The notes beneath the pieces were generated by a model. The model was not told the DNA's origin and ran no database searches. It saw only the letters and a list, made by a program, of their open reading frames with translations. The position numbers and the translations under genes were made by a program. From the NCBI GenBank assembly GCA_963714795.1, contig CAVQPS010000010.1, positions 496,001 through 560,000 on the forward strand: a stretch of DNA of 64,000 nucleotides, given 5' to 3'. Source of the stretch: DATIXJ01 sp963714795 (lineage in GTDB: Bacteria; Bacteroidota; Ignavibacteria; UBA10030; SZUA-254). Of this stretch, positions 18,335-28,200 are shown piece after piece. Within the stretch, counting starts at the first letter, position 1, and each line of letters starts with the position of its first letter.

Positions 18335-18856
18335 TCATTTGGTTTTGCGAATCGCAAGCTGTTCTTCCGTCGGCGTGAAGACGGTAACAAGAATGTCATG
18401 ACTTCCTCCGGCCGGAATAAGTTCGGTACTGTTTATTGAACCTTTGAGCAAGAAAGTCAACTGGACAGAAGTCGCCGATTGGAAAACAATGACGTTCTTT
18501 ACGAATTCTGTCGGTTTAAAAACCTGAAGCACGACAATATCTGCCCTTGCATCGGCAAGAGTAATATAGAGCCACGTATCGTCGCCAACCGGCTTAAGCC
18601 AGCTTTCACAATCAGGCAGTTGTTTCGTGCAATGAATCCGTATAAGATACCCATTGGATTTTTGATCGACATTTAGCCCAACGACATCAAAGACAGAGAT
18701 TGGGACTTTCAGATCGATGACAATTGCTTGCTTCACTGTTTCGTCTCCGGTCCCTAAAGAATTATACTCATTTTGTGCAACAAGGAAATTTCCGCAAATT
18801 GCCGCAAGGAAGATGACAAGAAGTGAATATCGTGAGGTTGTAAAGTACAATGTCAT
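18335..18856 (-). CDS. Secreted protein, AMIN-domain-like; 3' end probably frameshifted
   Basis: A 173-residue exported protein with a signal peptide (YSLLVIFLAAICGNFLVAQ) and a beta-rich domain of the pattern seen in AMIN domains (LKVPISVFDVVGLNVDQKSN, RADIVVLQVFKPTEF). AMIN domains bind cell-wall or envelope structures; this assignment is tentative. The frame stops after QLAIRKTK. Removing one A from the AAAA near 18343 continues it as RKPNDSPSQFQIETFLEMNT to TAA at 18190, with normal-looking codons and ending exactly at promoter element copy 2. The true gene is therefore probably 18190-18856. It follows the DUF3943 gene by four bases. Confidence 0.65.
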   Translation of the reverse strand: MTLYFTTSRYSLLVIFLAAICGNFLVAQNEYNSLGTGDETVKQAIVIDLKVPISVFDVVGLNVDQKSNGYLIRIHCTKQLPDCESWLKPVGDDTWLYITLADARADIVVLQVFKPTEFVKNVIVFQSATSVQLTFLLKGSINSTELIPAGGSHDILVTVFTPTEEQLAIRKTK

Positions 18857-18860
18857 TCGT

Positions 18861-20525
18861 TCAGTCCTTGATCCCGAAGTTTTCCAGGTTCATGGTAAAA
18901 TAAATTTTTTGCTCGGTGTGGAGCGAAGAAAAAGTCGGATAATTGTCAAAATATCCGCTGCGCTGGTAGACTAAGTACTCAAATCCTACATTCATATTTC
19001 TGTAAAGGTGCACGGCAAATCTCGGTTTAAATATGCTGACAACATTGTATCCTGCGGCTCCGACATAGGTGCGAAGCCAGTACAAAAAATAATCGGTGGT
19101 CAGGCTTCCCCACCCGAAATCAAGAACATTCCCGAACTTAGTCTCAACTCCACCGCTGTAATCATAATTCCTATCGCCGACAGAAACATTGGGCGAGCTG
19201 ACAGCGCCTAACGGTACCAATCCCATGTGAATAGTTGTTTCCATCGTATATTCCTTCAGTATTGGTAATTGAGAAACTATTCCTCCACCGAAAGCGAGCG
19301 TCGTGAATTGATAAATGGTATTGTCCCAGTAGTCAAAATGCTGAAATACTCCGGTCATTATTTTGAAATTTCCCGCCGTGCCGTTGGAACCATAGAGAAG
19401 TCCATAGCCTGTAATGTTATCGATGATTCTATCACCCGCCCCGAAATTCATGTCGAAACGGAGGTTGAAGAAATCAAAGGGCTTTCGGGTTCTGTCTTCA
19501 AACGGATTTCCATAGACGAACTGAGCGTTTGCCAAAACGCTTGTGGATCCTGTTCCAAAGCTTGAACCATTATTGACATTATGTTCTCCAAGGGAGAACG
19601 TAACATTCAGCGGCTCTTTCTGATATACTTCTTCGGAACTCACGCGGAAAAGCCGCCCCTGGACAAATCTCGTGAAACCTCTTTTGGGACAGATAGCAGC
19701 AGCGAGAAGCTCGCGAAAAAATCTCTCGGCCCCGGTGGTTCGATCATCCAATACATTCGAGCTCAATCGATACAGTATTTCTCCCCCGAACATGCCGCTC
19801 AGTGTCGTATTGATCTGATCGTTATACGACGGCAAAGTATTTTCACCGAAATACTCCCACATCAAACTGCTGCCGAATGAAAAAAAGGCTGATTCGAAAA
19901 AGCTATAACCGTTCGCACGACCACCGTCAAATGCCAGTGAACCGCCATACGGATGAAAGAAATGATTCATTTCAAATGCGTCGGAATCCCACTCCCAGCC
20001 CACTTTAATATTTCTTTTCCAGGATTGAAATCCGATATTCGAAAAATCCTCATTGGAAACGAACTTGTCAATCGACCAAAGAAAAACATTCCCTCCAAAA
20101 GTTTCCAAAATCGGCACCCACACCGGGGATCTTGGATTCGCAATCGGGTCGTCATCGAGCAAATCACCGTAAATATTGGAAACCGCTGAATCCCTGTACG
20201 ATATCTTTGGCTTCACCGTACTGACTCCTTCTGTATGCTGGGGCAGACTGTCTGTCTTTGAAGGCACCGTGTCCAATTTTGAGCCACTGTGAGGATACCA
20301 CCGTGACGATTGAGACCAACCGAGACCCATGCCGAATTGGTTTTCCTGAAATACCCGGGAACCCGCAATACCTCTTGCCGGTTGAACGGGGTTCACACTC
20401 AGTCCGACGCTGCCATTCTGAGAACTGCACACCTGAACGGCAAGGAATAGACAGCATACGATTATTGAATTACGGAAATGATTCACGTTTATCCATTCCT
20501 TCATGCCGTGCCGCGACTGCTTCAC
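18861..20525 (-). CDS. DUF3943-type outer-membrane protein
   Basis: A 554-residue exported protein. After a short N-terminus comes a hydrophobic signal segment (SIIVCCLFLAVQVCSSQ), a linker, then a region with PRSPVWVPILETFGGNVFLW, NHFFHPYGGSLAFDGGRANG and WEYFGENTLPSYNDQINTT, which is the DUF3943 pattern. The C-terminal half is rich in alternating aromatic strands and ends KIYFTMNLENFGIKD, consistent with an outer-membrane barrel. The function of the family is unknown. The first start is GTG; ATG at 20504 is an alternative. Confidence 0.75.
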   Translation of the reverse strand: MKQSRHGMKEWINVNHFRNSIIVCCLFLAVQVCSSQNGSVGLSVNPVQPARGIAGSRVFQENQFGMGLGWSQSSRWYPHSGSKLDTVPSKTDSLPQHTEGVSTVKPKISYRDSAVSNIYGDLLDDDPIANPRSPVWVPILETFGGNVFLWSIDKFVSNEDFSNIGFQSWKRNIKVGWEWDSDAFEMNHFFHPYGGSLAFDGGRANGYSFFESAFFSFGSSLMWEYFGENTLPSYNDQINTTLSGMFGGEILYRLSSNVLDDRTTGAERFFRELLAAAICPKRGFTRFVQGRLFRVSSEEVYQKEPLNVTFSLGEHNVNNGSSFGTGSTSVLANAQFVYGNPFEDRTRKPFDFFNLRFDMNFGAGDRIIDNITGYGLLYGSNGTAGNFKIMTGVFQHFDYWDNTIYQFTTLAFGGGIVSQLPILKEYTMETTIHMGLVPLGAVSSPNVSVGDRNYDYSGGVETKFGNVLDFGWGSLTTDYFLYWLRTYVGAAGYNVVSIFKPRFAVHLYRNMNVGFEYLVYQRSGYFDNYPTFSSLHTEQKIYFTMNLENFGIKD

Positions 20526-20573
20526 TGCATCGAATAAGGCTGTGCAAGATTATTTGTACAGCCTTATTATTGT

Positions 20574-21752
20574 TTATTCGATTTTTGGAGAAGGAGAGCC
20601 CTGGTCCTTATGTGGATTTTGTGGCGGAGATGCCTTTTTCGGAGCCGGACCTCTGCCATTCAGTTGATGGGCAATTTTCGGTTTCGGTTGTTGATGTGCG
20701 ATCTTGTTCTTGGCTTGCGGATTGGTGATCCGTGGTTGCTGTTTTTTCTCCCGGTTATCGGATAGTTTGGCAATCGGTTTCACCGGATCTTTCACGGTCT
20801 TGTTATGAGCGTTTTGCTTGACGGCGAGAAGATGATTTCCTGCAGGCTGATTTCCGGACAGCTTTGCACTCGGCTGTTGTGCAGATTGATTTTTACTATT
20901 CGCCGGCGGATTTTCATTCCGTTGCTGATTCGCTGGTGATCTTTCAGAGATCGGTTTCACTTCTTTCAAGCTCACCAGTTTGGCTGGTACCGGTTTGTGA
21001 CCATTATTACTCGCTTGAACTTTCGGCCTGTATATCTGGAGCTGATCACTGCTGACGGTCTGACCCGGTTTATTATTTTCCCGAATAGAAACCGGTTTTA
21101 TTACCGTGCCGGTAATTTTCTGGACGTCTTCTCTGTCGGGACCTGCAACGTATTTCGCATGCCGGCTATTATCCATGTACGTATTATTGATAACCGTAGA
21201 ATTGTTGATGATCGTAACGTTTTTGGATCGTTCAATGTAATGGCGATCAATATCCGACCTATTTATATCCCGATCACTGACAAATGTCCAGCGTTCATTC
21301 GGTACACGATATCCACCACCAAGAGACAATTCAACACTGATACCGGGTCCCATCGGTGCCCAGCCATAATATCCGGACGATCTTCTCCACGATACCCACG
21401 CAGGACCCCATTCGTCGCCGGGAATCCAAAGCCAGCCATATGCATTATCGTAATCCCACCGGCCGTAATGAAATGGCGCCCATCCCCACGAATAGTCAGA
21501 GACCCACGTCCAACCTTCGTCGGTGAGGATCCAGTGACCGTCGGTGCTATAAGGACTAAATTCTCTGTCGACATTCGGAATCCAAACGTATCCATAATTC
21601 TGATAATCCACCCACATGCCATCGGGACTCAATTGATCATAAAAAAGCTGGAAGTTGACGGATGTTTCTTGTGCAAATATTTTTTGCGGACTTATCAATG
21701 CGCCTGCATTGAGAATAATTACAAGCGCTAAAATTTTAATGAACGATTTCAT
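20574..21752 (-). CDS. DUF6600-type secreted protein with basic Pro/Gln-rich tail
   Basis: Exported protein with signal peptide MKSFIKILALVIILNAGALI...IFAQ (ATG 21752; another ATG lies four codons earlier). The conserved part (about 30-180) is full of Trp-Gly repeats: MWVDYQNYGYVWIPN, GHWILTDEGWTWVSDYSWGW, APFHYGRWDYDNAYGWLWIP and GDEWGPAWVSWR, the DUF6600 pattern. The last 200 residues are low-complexity, with many Lys, Pro, Gln and Asn, and may bind an anionic envelope polymer (inference). It belongs to the minus-strand cluster that begins at the small lipoprotein 22401-22532. Confidence 0.75.
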   Translation of the reverse strand: MKSFIKILALVIILNAGALISPQKIFAQETSVNFQLFYDQLSPDGMWVDYQNYGYVWIPNVDREFSPYSTDGHWILTDEGWTWVSDYSWGWAPFHYGRWDYDNAYGWLWIPGDEWGPAWVSWRRSSGYYGWAPMGPGISVELSLGGGYRVPNERWTFVSDRDINRSDIDRHYIERSKNVTIINNSTVINNTYMDNSRHAKYVAGPDREDVQKITGTVIKPVSIRENNKPGQTVSSDQLQIYRPKVQASNNGHKPVPAKLVSLKEVKPISERSPANQQRNENPPANSKNQSAQQPSAKLSGNQPAGNHLLAVKQNAHNKTVKDPVKPIAKLSDNREKKQQPRITNPQAKNKIAHQQPKPKIAHQLNGRGPAPKKASPPQNPHKDQGSPSPKIE

Positions 21753-21805
21753 GGTTTTTCCCATTGTGAAAAATGAATCAATAATGATTTATGATGATAC
21801 GATCA

Positions 21806-22303
21806 TCAAAAATAATACCGCGCTCCGAGACCTCCGTCAATCGCAAAACCCGATGTTGATGTCACCTGAAGCGATGGAACAATTTCGAGAAAAATGTCGA
21901 TCGGTGTTTGACGCGGCATCCATGCAATGCCGATCACACCGCGGACGGCTGCCGAACTATTATAGCCGGCGCCTGAATTGATGCGTCCGCCAATACCGTA
22001 ATATATCGGGAATCGCTCGGTCGAACTGATAGCATCAAATGAATGCCAGAGATAATCCATGTGGAAGTGGACACGGCTTCCGCCGTTATAGGAACCATCA
22101 TAGTGGCCGCCGATTCGGTCTCCTCCTACCGACCAGCCGAGACCAAAATCGAATGCCGTGGTGGGTGATGTCCATAGTTTTGCACTCAATCCCGTCGGCT
22201 CACCGAGAATGACACCAAGCCCGAAAGTCCGATCTTGTGCAAACGAGACCTGAACCGCAAAAAATAAAAAAATTGCAATAACTGAACAAAAAATATGTTT
22301 CAT
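21806..22303 (-). CDS. Small outer-membrane beta-barrel-like protein
   Basis: A 165-residue protein with signal peptide MKHIFCSVIAIFLFFAVQVSFAQ and a glycine-rich strand pattern (TFGLGVILGEPTGLSAKLWT, AFDFGLGWSVGG, FPIYYGIGGRINSG, AVRGVIGIAWMP) ending in GGLGARYYF, a terminal aromatic typical of outer-membrane barrels. It resembles DUF3996-type proteins. The function is unknown. Confidence 0.75.
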   Translation of the reverse strand: MKHIFCSVIAIFLFFAVQVSFAQDRTFGLGVILGEPTGLSAKLWTSPTTAFDFGLGWSVGGDRIGGHYDGSYNGGSRVHFHMDYLWHSFDAISSTERFPIYYGIGGRINSGAGYNSSAAVRGVIGIAWMPRQTPIDIFLEIVPSLQVTSTSGFAIDGGLGARYYF

Positions 22304-22400
22304 ATATACCCCTTCTTTTTATTGTCGTAACACAAATCTTTGACACGTTCACCGGAACGATCAAAGGTAAAAAATTGCCAGATGCGTCCTGACGTGAATT

Positions 22401-22532
22401 CTATCGATGTGAAGCGGAAGATTTTTGGTTTTGTAGCTTATTTGTACTCACGCTTCCACTCGCTGTACAGCCGTATGCAATCAGTGACATCGTTAATGCA
22501 ATCATTACAAAAATACTGATTCGGTTTTTCAT
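22401..22532 (-). CDS. Small entericidin-like lipoprotein (43 aa)
   Basis: A 43-codon gene: MKNRISIFVMIALTMSLIAY-GC-TASGSVSTNK, ending ASHR. There is a basic start, a hydrophobic stretch and a lipobox ending AYGC, with a short Ser/Thr-rich mature peptide. GGAG lies seven bases before ATG 22532. The promoter element copy 3 is about 60 bases upstream. Very small lipoproteins of this kind are common in stress-induced envelope responses; that role is an inference. Confidence 0.7.
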   Translation of the reverse strand: MKNRISIFVMIALTMSLIAYGCTASGSVSTNKLQNQKSSASHR

Positions 22533-22590
22533 AAATTCTCCAATTTGGTTTGGTTGAGAATGGATATCCATAATTCTGTGGTTGTGTCAA

Positions 22591-22650
22591 TAAGATAGAG
22601 AGATGTGGGACGGGAGACAATCGGGCAAAGGGATGAAAGAGGAACTAACC
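22591..22650 (-). promoter_or_regulatory. Shared promoter element, copy 3
   Basis: Minus-strand core TTCATCCCTTTGCCCGATTG ends at 22618, preceded by GGTTAGTTCC. After a 20-base spacer comes TATCTTA (22597-22591), again an exact -10 match. It points to the 43-residue lipoprotein gene. Confidence 0.65.
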
Positions 22651-22671
22651 CCTTCGGGTTGCAGATATACC

Positions 22672-22850
22672 AGACCTAAAGTTAAAAGATCACATTGTTC
22701 GAACCAGGAAGTGTTCTATCAGTTACCGACGAATAAGGATGACGGGGATTTAAACAAGAAGTTGGAAGAGTGGGACCGGTTTTATAATTTCGATCCTCCT
22801 CTTGGTGTTTTCAATCGAAACCTCCGTATAATTTTTTTAGAAATCTATTG
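22672..22850 (+). mobile_element. Decayed IS481-type transposase C-terminal remnant
   Basis: The plus-strand frame reads KVKRSHCSNQEVFYQLPTNK, DDGDLNKKLEEWDRFYNFD and PPLGVFN, which is the C-terminal end of IS481-family integrases (consensus pattern: ERSH..D..EFYQLL.YKDD.DLN.KL..W..FYN..RPHGAF NGKTPYE). After GVFN the frame shifts, since KPPY appears one base later, so the copy is dead. Flanking inverted repeats are not visible. The remainder of 22651-22890 holds no gene. Confidence 0.65.
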
Positions 22851-22890
22851 CAATAATCCTAGTTTTGTTTCGGAGGATATGACTATTACA

Positions 22891-23556
22891 CTATTTCCAG
22901 AATTCCGTATCCAACGCCAGATCCCTTACTCCATTGATCGCGAACTGAGCACCGATACAGATGAGAAGAAAGCCCATAATTCGCGATAGACTGTCGACTC
23001 CATTAACACCGAGAATACGACGCATGACTCCTGCGCCGCGGAGAACGAGCCACGAGAGTATTGCTGTTATCACAATTGCCAGCACGATTCCGGCATACGC
23101 AAAAAGTTTGTCGATACCATGCCGTCCATTGATAGATGATGACATGGTAATGACTGCCGCTATGGCTCCGGGACCGCTCAAGCTCGGCATGGCAAGAGGG
23201 CTGAACGAAATATCTAATTTCGGCTGTGTTTCTTTTTTCACTTCAGCACTGATTTTGGCTTCATCGGGAAACAACATTCGGAACCCGAGAAGACCGATGA
23301 CCAACCCACCAGCAATGCGAATGCCGGGTATTGATATGCCGAAAGCAATCATAACGAGATGCCCCAAGAGGAGAAATATGATGAGGATAGCCGTCATGTA
23401 GATACATGCCCGCGTGATTTGCCGGTTCCGTTCTTCTTTGCTCAAGTGTGAACCGATACCAAGAAGGAGGACAGCCGTACTAACGGGATTGATAATTGGA
23501 ATGAGCGTTATGAGCGCAACACCTACCCATGAGAGGAAATCACTTGTGAATTTCAA
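22891..23556 (-). CDS. MarC family integral membrane protein
   Basis: A 221-residue protein with six hydrophobic helices. Two halves each contain the family NP/GP signature: LIPIINPVSTAVLLLGIG and MPSLSGPGAIAAVITMSSS, the pattern of MarC/YhgN/UPF0056 proteins. Transport substrates in this family are not established. The start is TTG 23556 with CGAGGAG upstream. It follows the lmo0937-type gene and may belong to the dnaJ cluster. Confidence 0.9.
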   Translation of the reverse strand: MKFTSDFLSWVGVALITLIPIINPVSTAVLLLGIGSHLSKEERNRQITRACIYMTAILIIFLLLGHLVMIAFGISIPGIRIAGGLVIGLLGFRMLFPDEAKISAEVKKETQPKLDISFSPLAMPSLSGPGAIAAVITMSSSINGRHGIDKLFAYAGIVLAIVITAILSWLVLRGAGVMRRILGVNGVDSLSRIMGFLLICIGAQFAINGVRDLALDTEFWK

Positions 23557-23788
23557 GATACTCCTCGTGGACTATGATCAGGATCAGGAAGAGAATTTTT
23601 AATATTTGTTTTGTCTGAATACTGTTAGCTTGTATGCTGCGGTTCTCATTTTTTTTCTTCATAAGAATATCACTTATCTCCATATCGATAAGTCAACGGC
23701 CGGTGAATCTCAAAATTTTCACATATGTTGTATGTGATGCGTCATGACGAACCTCACTCTTGGCCGAAAACACATAATGACCATGCTT

Positions 23789-23974
23789 TCAATTATCGTA
23801 CCGGCGGCCAAGATATTTCGTGGGTCCACCAGCATTTTGTTTACGCATGAACCTGCCACCGACAGTCACTGCTCCAATCAACAGAAGAACAAGAAGCAGG
23901 CCACCCATGGTGTAGAAGGCGACAAATCCTGCAAGCCATAAAACGACGAGTATAACAGCAATAGCGTAATACAT
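23789..23974 (-). CDS. lmo0937-type mini membrane protein
   Basis: A 61-residue protein, almost all membrane: MYYAIAVILVVLWLAGFVAF then YTMGGLLLVLLLIGAVTVGG and a basic tail. This matches the lmo0937 family (I.VILIILWLLG..T.YTMGG..H.LLVIA), small proteins often found near stress genes. Start ATG 23974 has AAGGGG upstream. A shorter paralog is at 41048-41209. Confidence 0.8.
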   Translation of the reverse strand: MYYAIAVILVVLWLAGFVAFYTMGGLLLVLLLIGAVTVGGRFMRKQNAGGPTKYLGRRYDN

Positions 23975-24062
23975 ATTTTTCCCCTTTTTATGATAAAGTG
24001 TTACTATCCCCGGTTTTCAATTATCACTTCCTTGTTTGCATATTGCGTTAAAGAACAAATGA

Positions 24063-24989
24063 CTATTTCCGTAATGCCGCTAATTTTTTGAACAGTTCTA
24101 CTTCATCTTCGCTGAGATGTTCCGGAAGAATGATGTCAACTTTCACAAATAAATTTCCAAATTCATTCTTTTTTTCGTAGACCGGCATTCCAAGCCCCCG
24201 AAGCCTGAGTTCTTTGCCGTTTTGAGTTCCTTTCGGAATATTGATTGTGACTTCACCTTTGAATGTTTTGATCTGAGTCTTTCCGCCGAGCACAACAGTA
24301 TATAATGCAACGGGAAGCGTACAGGAGAGATCATTCCCCTTCCGGCGAAATTCCGGATGTTCTGTAATCCTGATCGTGAGAAAGAGATCACCATTTGGAC
24401 CTCCGTTGAATCCGCCGCCGCCTTTACCGGCAATTCTCAATATCTGCTGGTCTGCGACGCCTGGTTTGATCGTCACCTTAATTGTTTGGCCATTGAGTTT
24501 GATAAGCCGCATCGCACCGTGATACGCCTCTTCAAGCGAAAGAGCAGTTTCAATCCCTAAGTCCTCACCTTTAATGAGAACACTCCGTCGTCCTTGCCGC
24601 TGGCTACTGGGTTGTCCAAACAACATCTCAAAAAGATCGTTGACGCCTTCGTCGGTAAAAGCCCCGCCTGATTCATTTGATCTCGTCCCATGAGTTCGCT
24701 CTCCTGTACTGCTTGCGTACTTCGACCAATCAAATCCTCCGGGCTGGGCACCGGATTCCTCGTAATGTTTCCAATCCGCACCAAACTGATCGTACTTTTT
24801 TCGTTTTACGGGATCACTGAGGACTTGATTTGCCTCACCGATAACCTTGAACCGTTCCTCAGCAGACTTATCTCCGCTGTTTTTATCAGGATGATATTTT
24901 TTGGCAAGCTCTCGATACGCCTTCTTGATCTCTGCGGTTGTTGCCGTTTTTTCAACACCCAAATCTTTGTAATAATCTTTATAGGTCAT
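24063..24989 (-). CDS. DnaJ-class co-chaperone, CbpA type
   Basis: A 308-residue J-domain protein. The J domain (1-70) has the essential HPD in AKKYHPDKNSGDK. A Gly/Ser-rich linker follows, then two C-terminal substrate-binding beta domains (LSLEEAYHGAMRLIKLNGQT, GDLFLTIRITEHPEFRRKGN, ending DEVELFKKLAALRK). It lacks the four CxxCxGxG zinc repeats, so it is CbpA-like rather than classical DnaJ. It would stimulate Hsp70 ATPase in stress. The start ATG 24989 has GGTGAG upstream. grpE is 13 kb away in the same island. Confidence 0.93.
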   Translation of the reverse strand: MTYKDYYKDLGVEKTATTAEIKKAYRELAKKYHPDKNSGDKSAEERFKVIGEANQVLSDPVKRKKYDQFGADWKHYEESGAQPGGFDWSKYASSTGERTHGTRSNESGGAFTDEGVNDLFEMLFGQPSSQRQGRRSVLIKGEDLGIETALSLEEAYHGAMRLIKLNGQTIKVTIKPGVADQQILRIAGKGGGGFNGGPNGDLFLTIRITEHPEFRRKGNDLSCTLPVALYTVVLGGKTQIKTFKGEVTINIPKGTQNGKELRLRGLGMPVYEKKNEFGNLFVKVDIILPEHLSEDEVELFKKLAALRK

Positions 24990-25020
24990 TGACTCACCAT
25001 TGTGTATTTATTCCCGGAAG

Positions 25021-25161
25021 CTAAACCGCTTGATATTTACAACCGAGTGCCTCGTGCTTGACAACGACAAACCAATTCGTTGTTGCAGATATAACTTCGA
25101 CCGGATATTCACAAAAGGGTTCAGATTCAATGTTCTGATGCGTCTTTTGGGCAACAGACAC
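25021..25161 (-). CDS. Small hypothetical protein (46 aa)
   Basis: A 46-codon frame starts at GTG 25161 and reads VSVAQKTHQNIESEP, CEYPVEVISATTNWFVVVKH, EALGCKYQAV. Composition and codon use look protein-like, with a hydrophobic beta pattern around the single Trp. AAAGGA lies just before the GTG, closer than usual, so the true start is uncertain. It sits between promoter element copy 4 and dnaJ, in the same orientation, and is probably the first gene of that cluster. Confidence 0.45.
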   Translation of the reverse strand: MSVAQKTHQNIESEPFCEYPVEVISATTNWFVVVKHEALGCKYQAV

Positions 25162-25169
25162 ATCCTTTA

Positions 25170-25230
25170 TTAGATAACCATTAGGCTAATTAAATGAAAT
25201 AGGTCTAAAGGATGATAAAGGGATTAACCC
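25170..25230 (-). promoter_or_regulatory. Shared promoter element, copy 4
   Basis: The most diverged core: ATCATCCTTTAGACCTATTT on the minus strand, preceded by GGTTAATCCC, ending at 25197. After 20 bases comes TATCTAA (25176-25170). It lies in the gap after the glucan-synthase gene and points to the small gene and dnaJ. Confidence 0.55.
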
Positions 25231-25244
25231 TTTTCGTGTAGGAA

Positions 25245-28200
25245 TTATTTCGAAACTCCAAGTATAATGTGTACATGATGAGTGGCACCATCATCTGTTA
25301 AAATTATACTCGCAGGATTTCCCGGTTGATGTGTCGATTGTTCGACATTGTCAATCATGCATTTCATAATTCCACGGCTGACTCCATTTGGGTTTTCAAC
25401 CACAATATTGTAACGCGCTGAATGGAAACGATAAGTCATTTCGAAACCTTTCCACGACTTCGATATACACGGATCAAGCAGCAGCATCGAGCCTTGAACT
25501 CGAAATCCGAGAATCCATTCAAGACCAAGGCGGTACATCCATGCTGCAGAACCGGTGTACCAAGTCCATCCCCCCCGTCCGACATGCGGAGATTGTGAGT
25601 AGACATCTGCAGAGATAACATACGGCTCGACCTTATAGCGCTCAACCGCAGAGCGCGTGCCTGAATGATTAATTGGGTTTAACATTGAAAACAACTCGGT
25701 AGCTTTGTCTCCATCACCGAGCATTGCGAAGGCAATCGCCGACCAGATTGCGGCATGAGTATATTGCCCGCCGTTTTCGCGGATACCCGGCGGATATCCT
25801 TTAATATAGCCTGGTTCGCGCGGGGTTCGATCAAATGGCGGTGTGAACAGCAATACCAGTCCATCACTGCGGCGAATAAGATTTTCATTCACCGATGCCA
25901 TGGCTTTCGTGGAGCGTGCCGGATCAGCGGCTCCGGAGATCACCGCCCACGACTGTGCTATTGAATCAATTCTGCATTCTTCGCTTGAAGCTGAACCGAG
26001 CGGGATGCCGTCATCGTAAAATCCCCTTAAGTACCAGTCTCCGTCCCATGCATTTCGCTCAAGAGATTCTCGCAGAGTCACAGCATACTGCAGCCATGCG
26101 GTGGCTCGCACATGTTCCCCGCGGGCGTTCGCTAACGGAGCAAATCTTGAAAGTGTCGTATGAAGAAACCATGCGAGCCAAATGCTTTCGCCCTTTCCTT
26201 CTTCACCAACCTCATTCATGCCATCATTCCAATCCCCCGTCCCTATCAACGGCAGTCCGTGAACACCGGAGGTAAGACTCTGGTCGAGGGCACGGGAACA
26301 ATGTTCCAATAACGTAGCACATTCACCTGAAACCATCGGCTGGAAGAAGGAATCGTGTTCGTGCGTGCGGAGCACCGGCCCTTCGAGATACGGAATCATT
26401 TCATCCAGCACCCCATGATCATTCGTAACTGCCACATAATGAGCTACAGCATACGGCAACCAAACCGGATCATCGGAAATCCTGGTACGGACACCGCGGC
26501 CCGAAGCTGGCAGCCACCAATGCTGAAAATCTCCTTCGATAAACTGGCGTCCGGCTGCACGAAGAAGATGTTCCCGTGTTAATTCCGGCATCGATAACGC
26601 AAGCGCCATTCCATCCTGAAGTTGATCGCGGAATCCATACGCACCGCTTGCCTGGTAAAATGCCGAACGAGCCCATACCCGGCAGGTTATTGCCTGATAC
26701 AAAAGCCAACGATTAAGCAGAATGTCCATCGAACGATCGGGTGTCTTCACTTGCACTGCATCAAGCGTGTTGCCCCAGAAAGTTGTTACAGTACTGAACA
26801 CTGCATCCAGGTCGATGTTCCGAAATCGCAGGATCAGGGATTGAGCTTCTTCTTTCGTCGTTGTCTCACCCAGAAAGAAAATAATTTCCGTTTGTTCTCC
26901 CGGTTTGAGTTCAATCCGCGTTTGCATGGCACAACAGGGATCAAGTCCGGCACCGACACGATTAGAAAGCGGTACTCCTCCGGCAAGAGCAACAGGCCGG
27001 TTGAGCGTTCCATTGCGCCCCAGAAATTCTTTCCGGTCGCCCGTACAACTCATTTGGCGTCCTGCAAGATCGGCAAACGCAACACGATTACGGAATTCTG
27101 TTCTCCATGGATTCCGAGCGAACATCGCTCCTGTTCGTTGGTCAATCTCGGTTGAGACAAACTGAGCGGATATCTCGCGCGAAGCGGCGAGTACCCATTC
27201 GATATACGCGGTGATCGAGAGGCGCCGGTTTCGGCGGGAGTTGTTTTTAATTTTCAGACGCGAAATCTTGATGGATTCGATTGGCGGTACATACTGTAAT
27301 AGTTCGAGTGAAATTCCGTGCGATGAGTGTTCAAAGCGGCTGTAACCCTGGCCATGTCGTGCAACATATTGGCCGACTTCTTCCCTGATCGGAAGAGCAG
27401 TTGGCGACCAGATCACTCCACTCTGTTCATCCCGGATGTAAAGCACTTCTCCGGGCCGGTCGCCAACGGGATCATTCGACCGTGGTGTGATTTGGTTTTC
27501 CCGACTGTTCATAGACCACGTATAACCCGAACCTTCAACCGATACCTGGAAACCAAACGTAGGGTTGGCGATGACATTGATCCATGGTGCTGGCGTCCAT
27601 TCTCCGGCTCTCAAGATTGTAATGTATTCGCTTCCGTCGCCAATAAAGCCACCAAGGCCATTGGAGAACTCCATCGCCTGAAGCGGTACAATAGCATCCC
27701 CCGGAGCATCCTCTGTTCGCACGGTGCTCAATTTTTCTTTGACCCATTCCTTGGCATTGAGGGGAAATGGAGCGCGCCGCTGTGGGGATACAGGTTCGAC
27801 TTCCACCAGGGAATTAAGTTGATCGAAAAGATTACCGCGACGGCTGAGAAGCATGGCTCGTGCAGCACTTTGGAGCAACATGCGCACATCAAGCGAAACT
27901 AAATCCGCACGGACAACGAATATTTTTCCCTGGGTGGCTTTTCCCTCGATCTGCGGTCGCAACTGTGACTCGTTTGTCCGAAGAGCCGTTTCAAGCGCGC
28001 CCTGAAGATCCATATTATAGGATTGCGGTTGCTCGTTCAGAATTACCAGATCGACGTCAAGCAACTTCATCTGCCAATATTCGTGTGCGCGTAACAGTTG
28101 CCTGACAATATCCAAACACTCTGGTTGATCGATTCGCAGAAGAACGATTGGTAAATCTCCGGAAATTCCACACGCCCACAAGGTAGATTGTCCACTCTCG

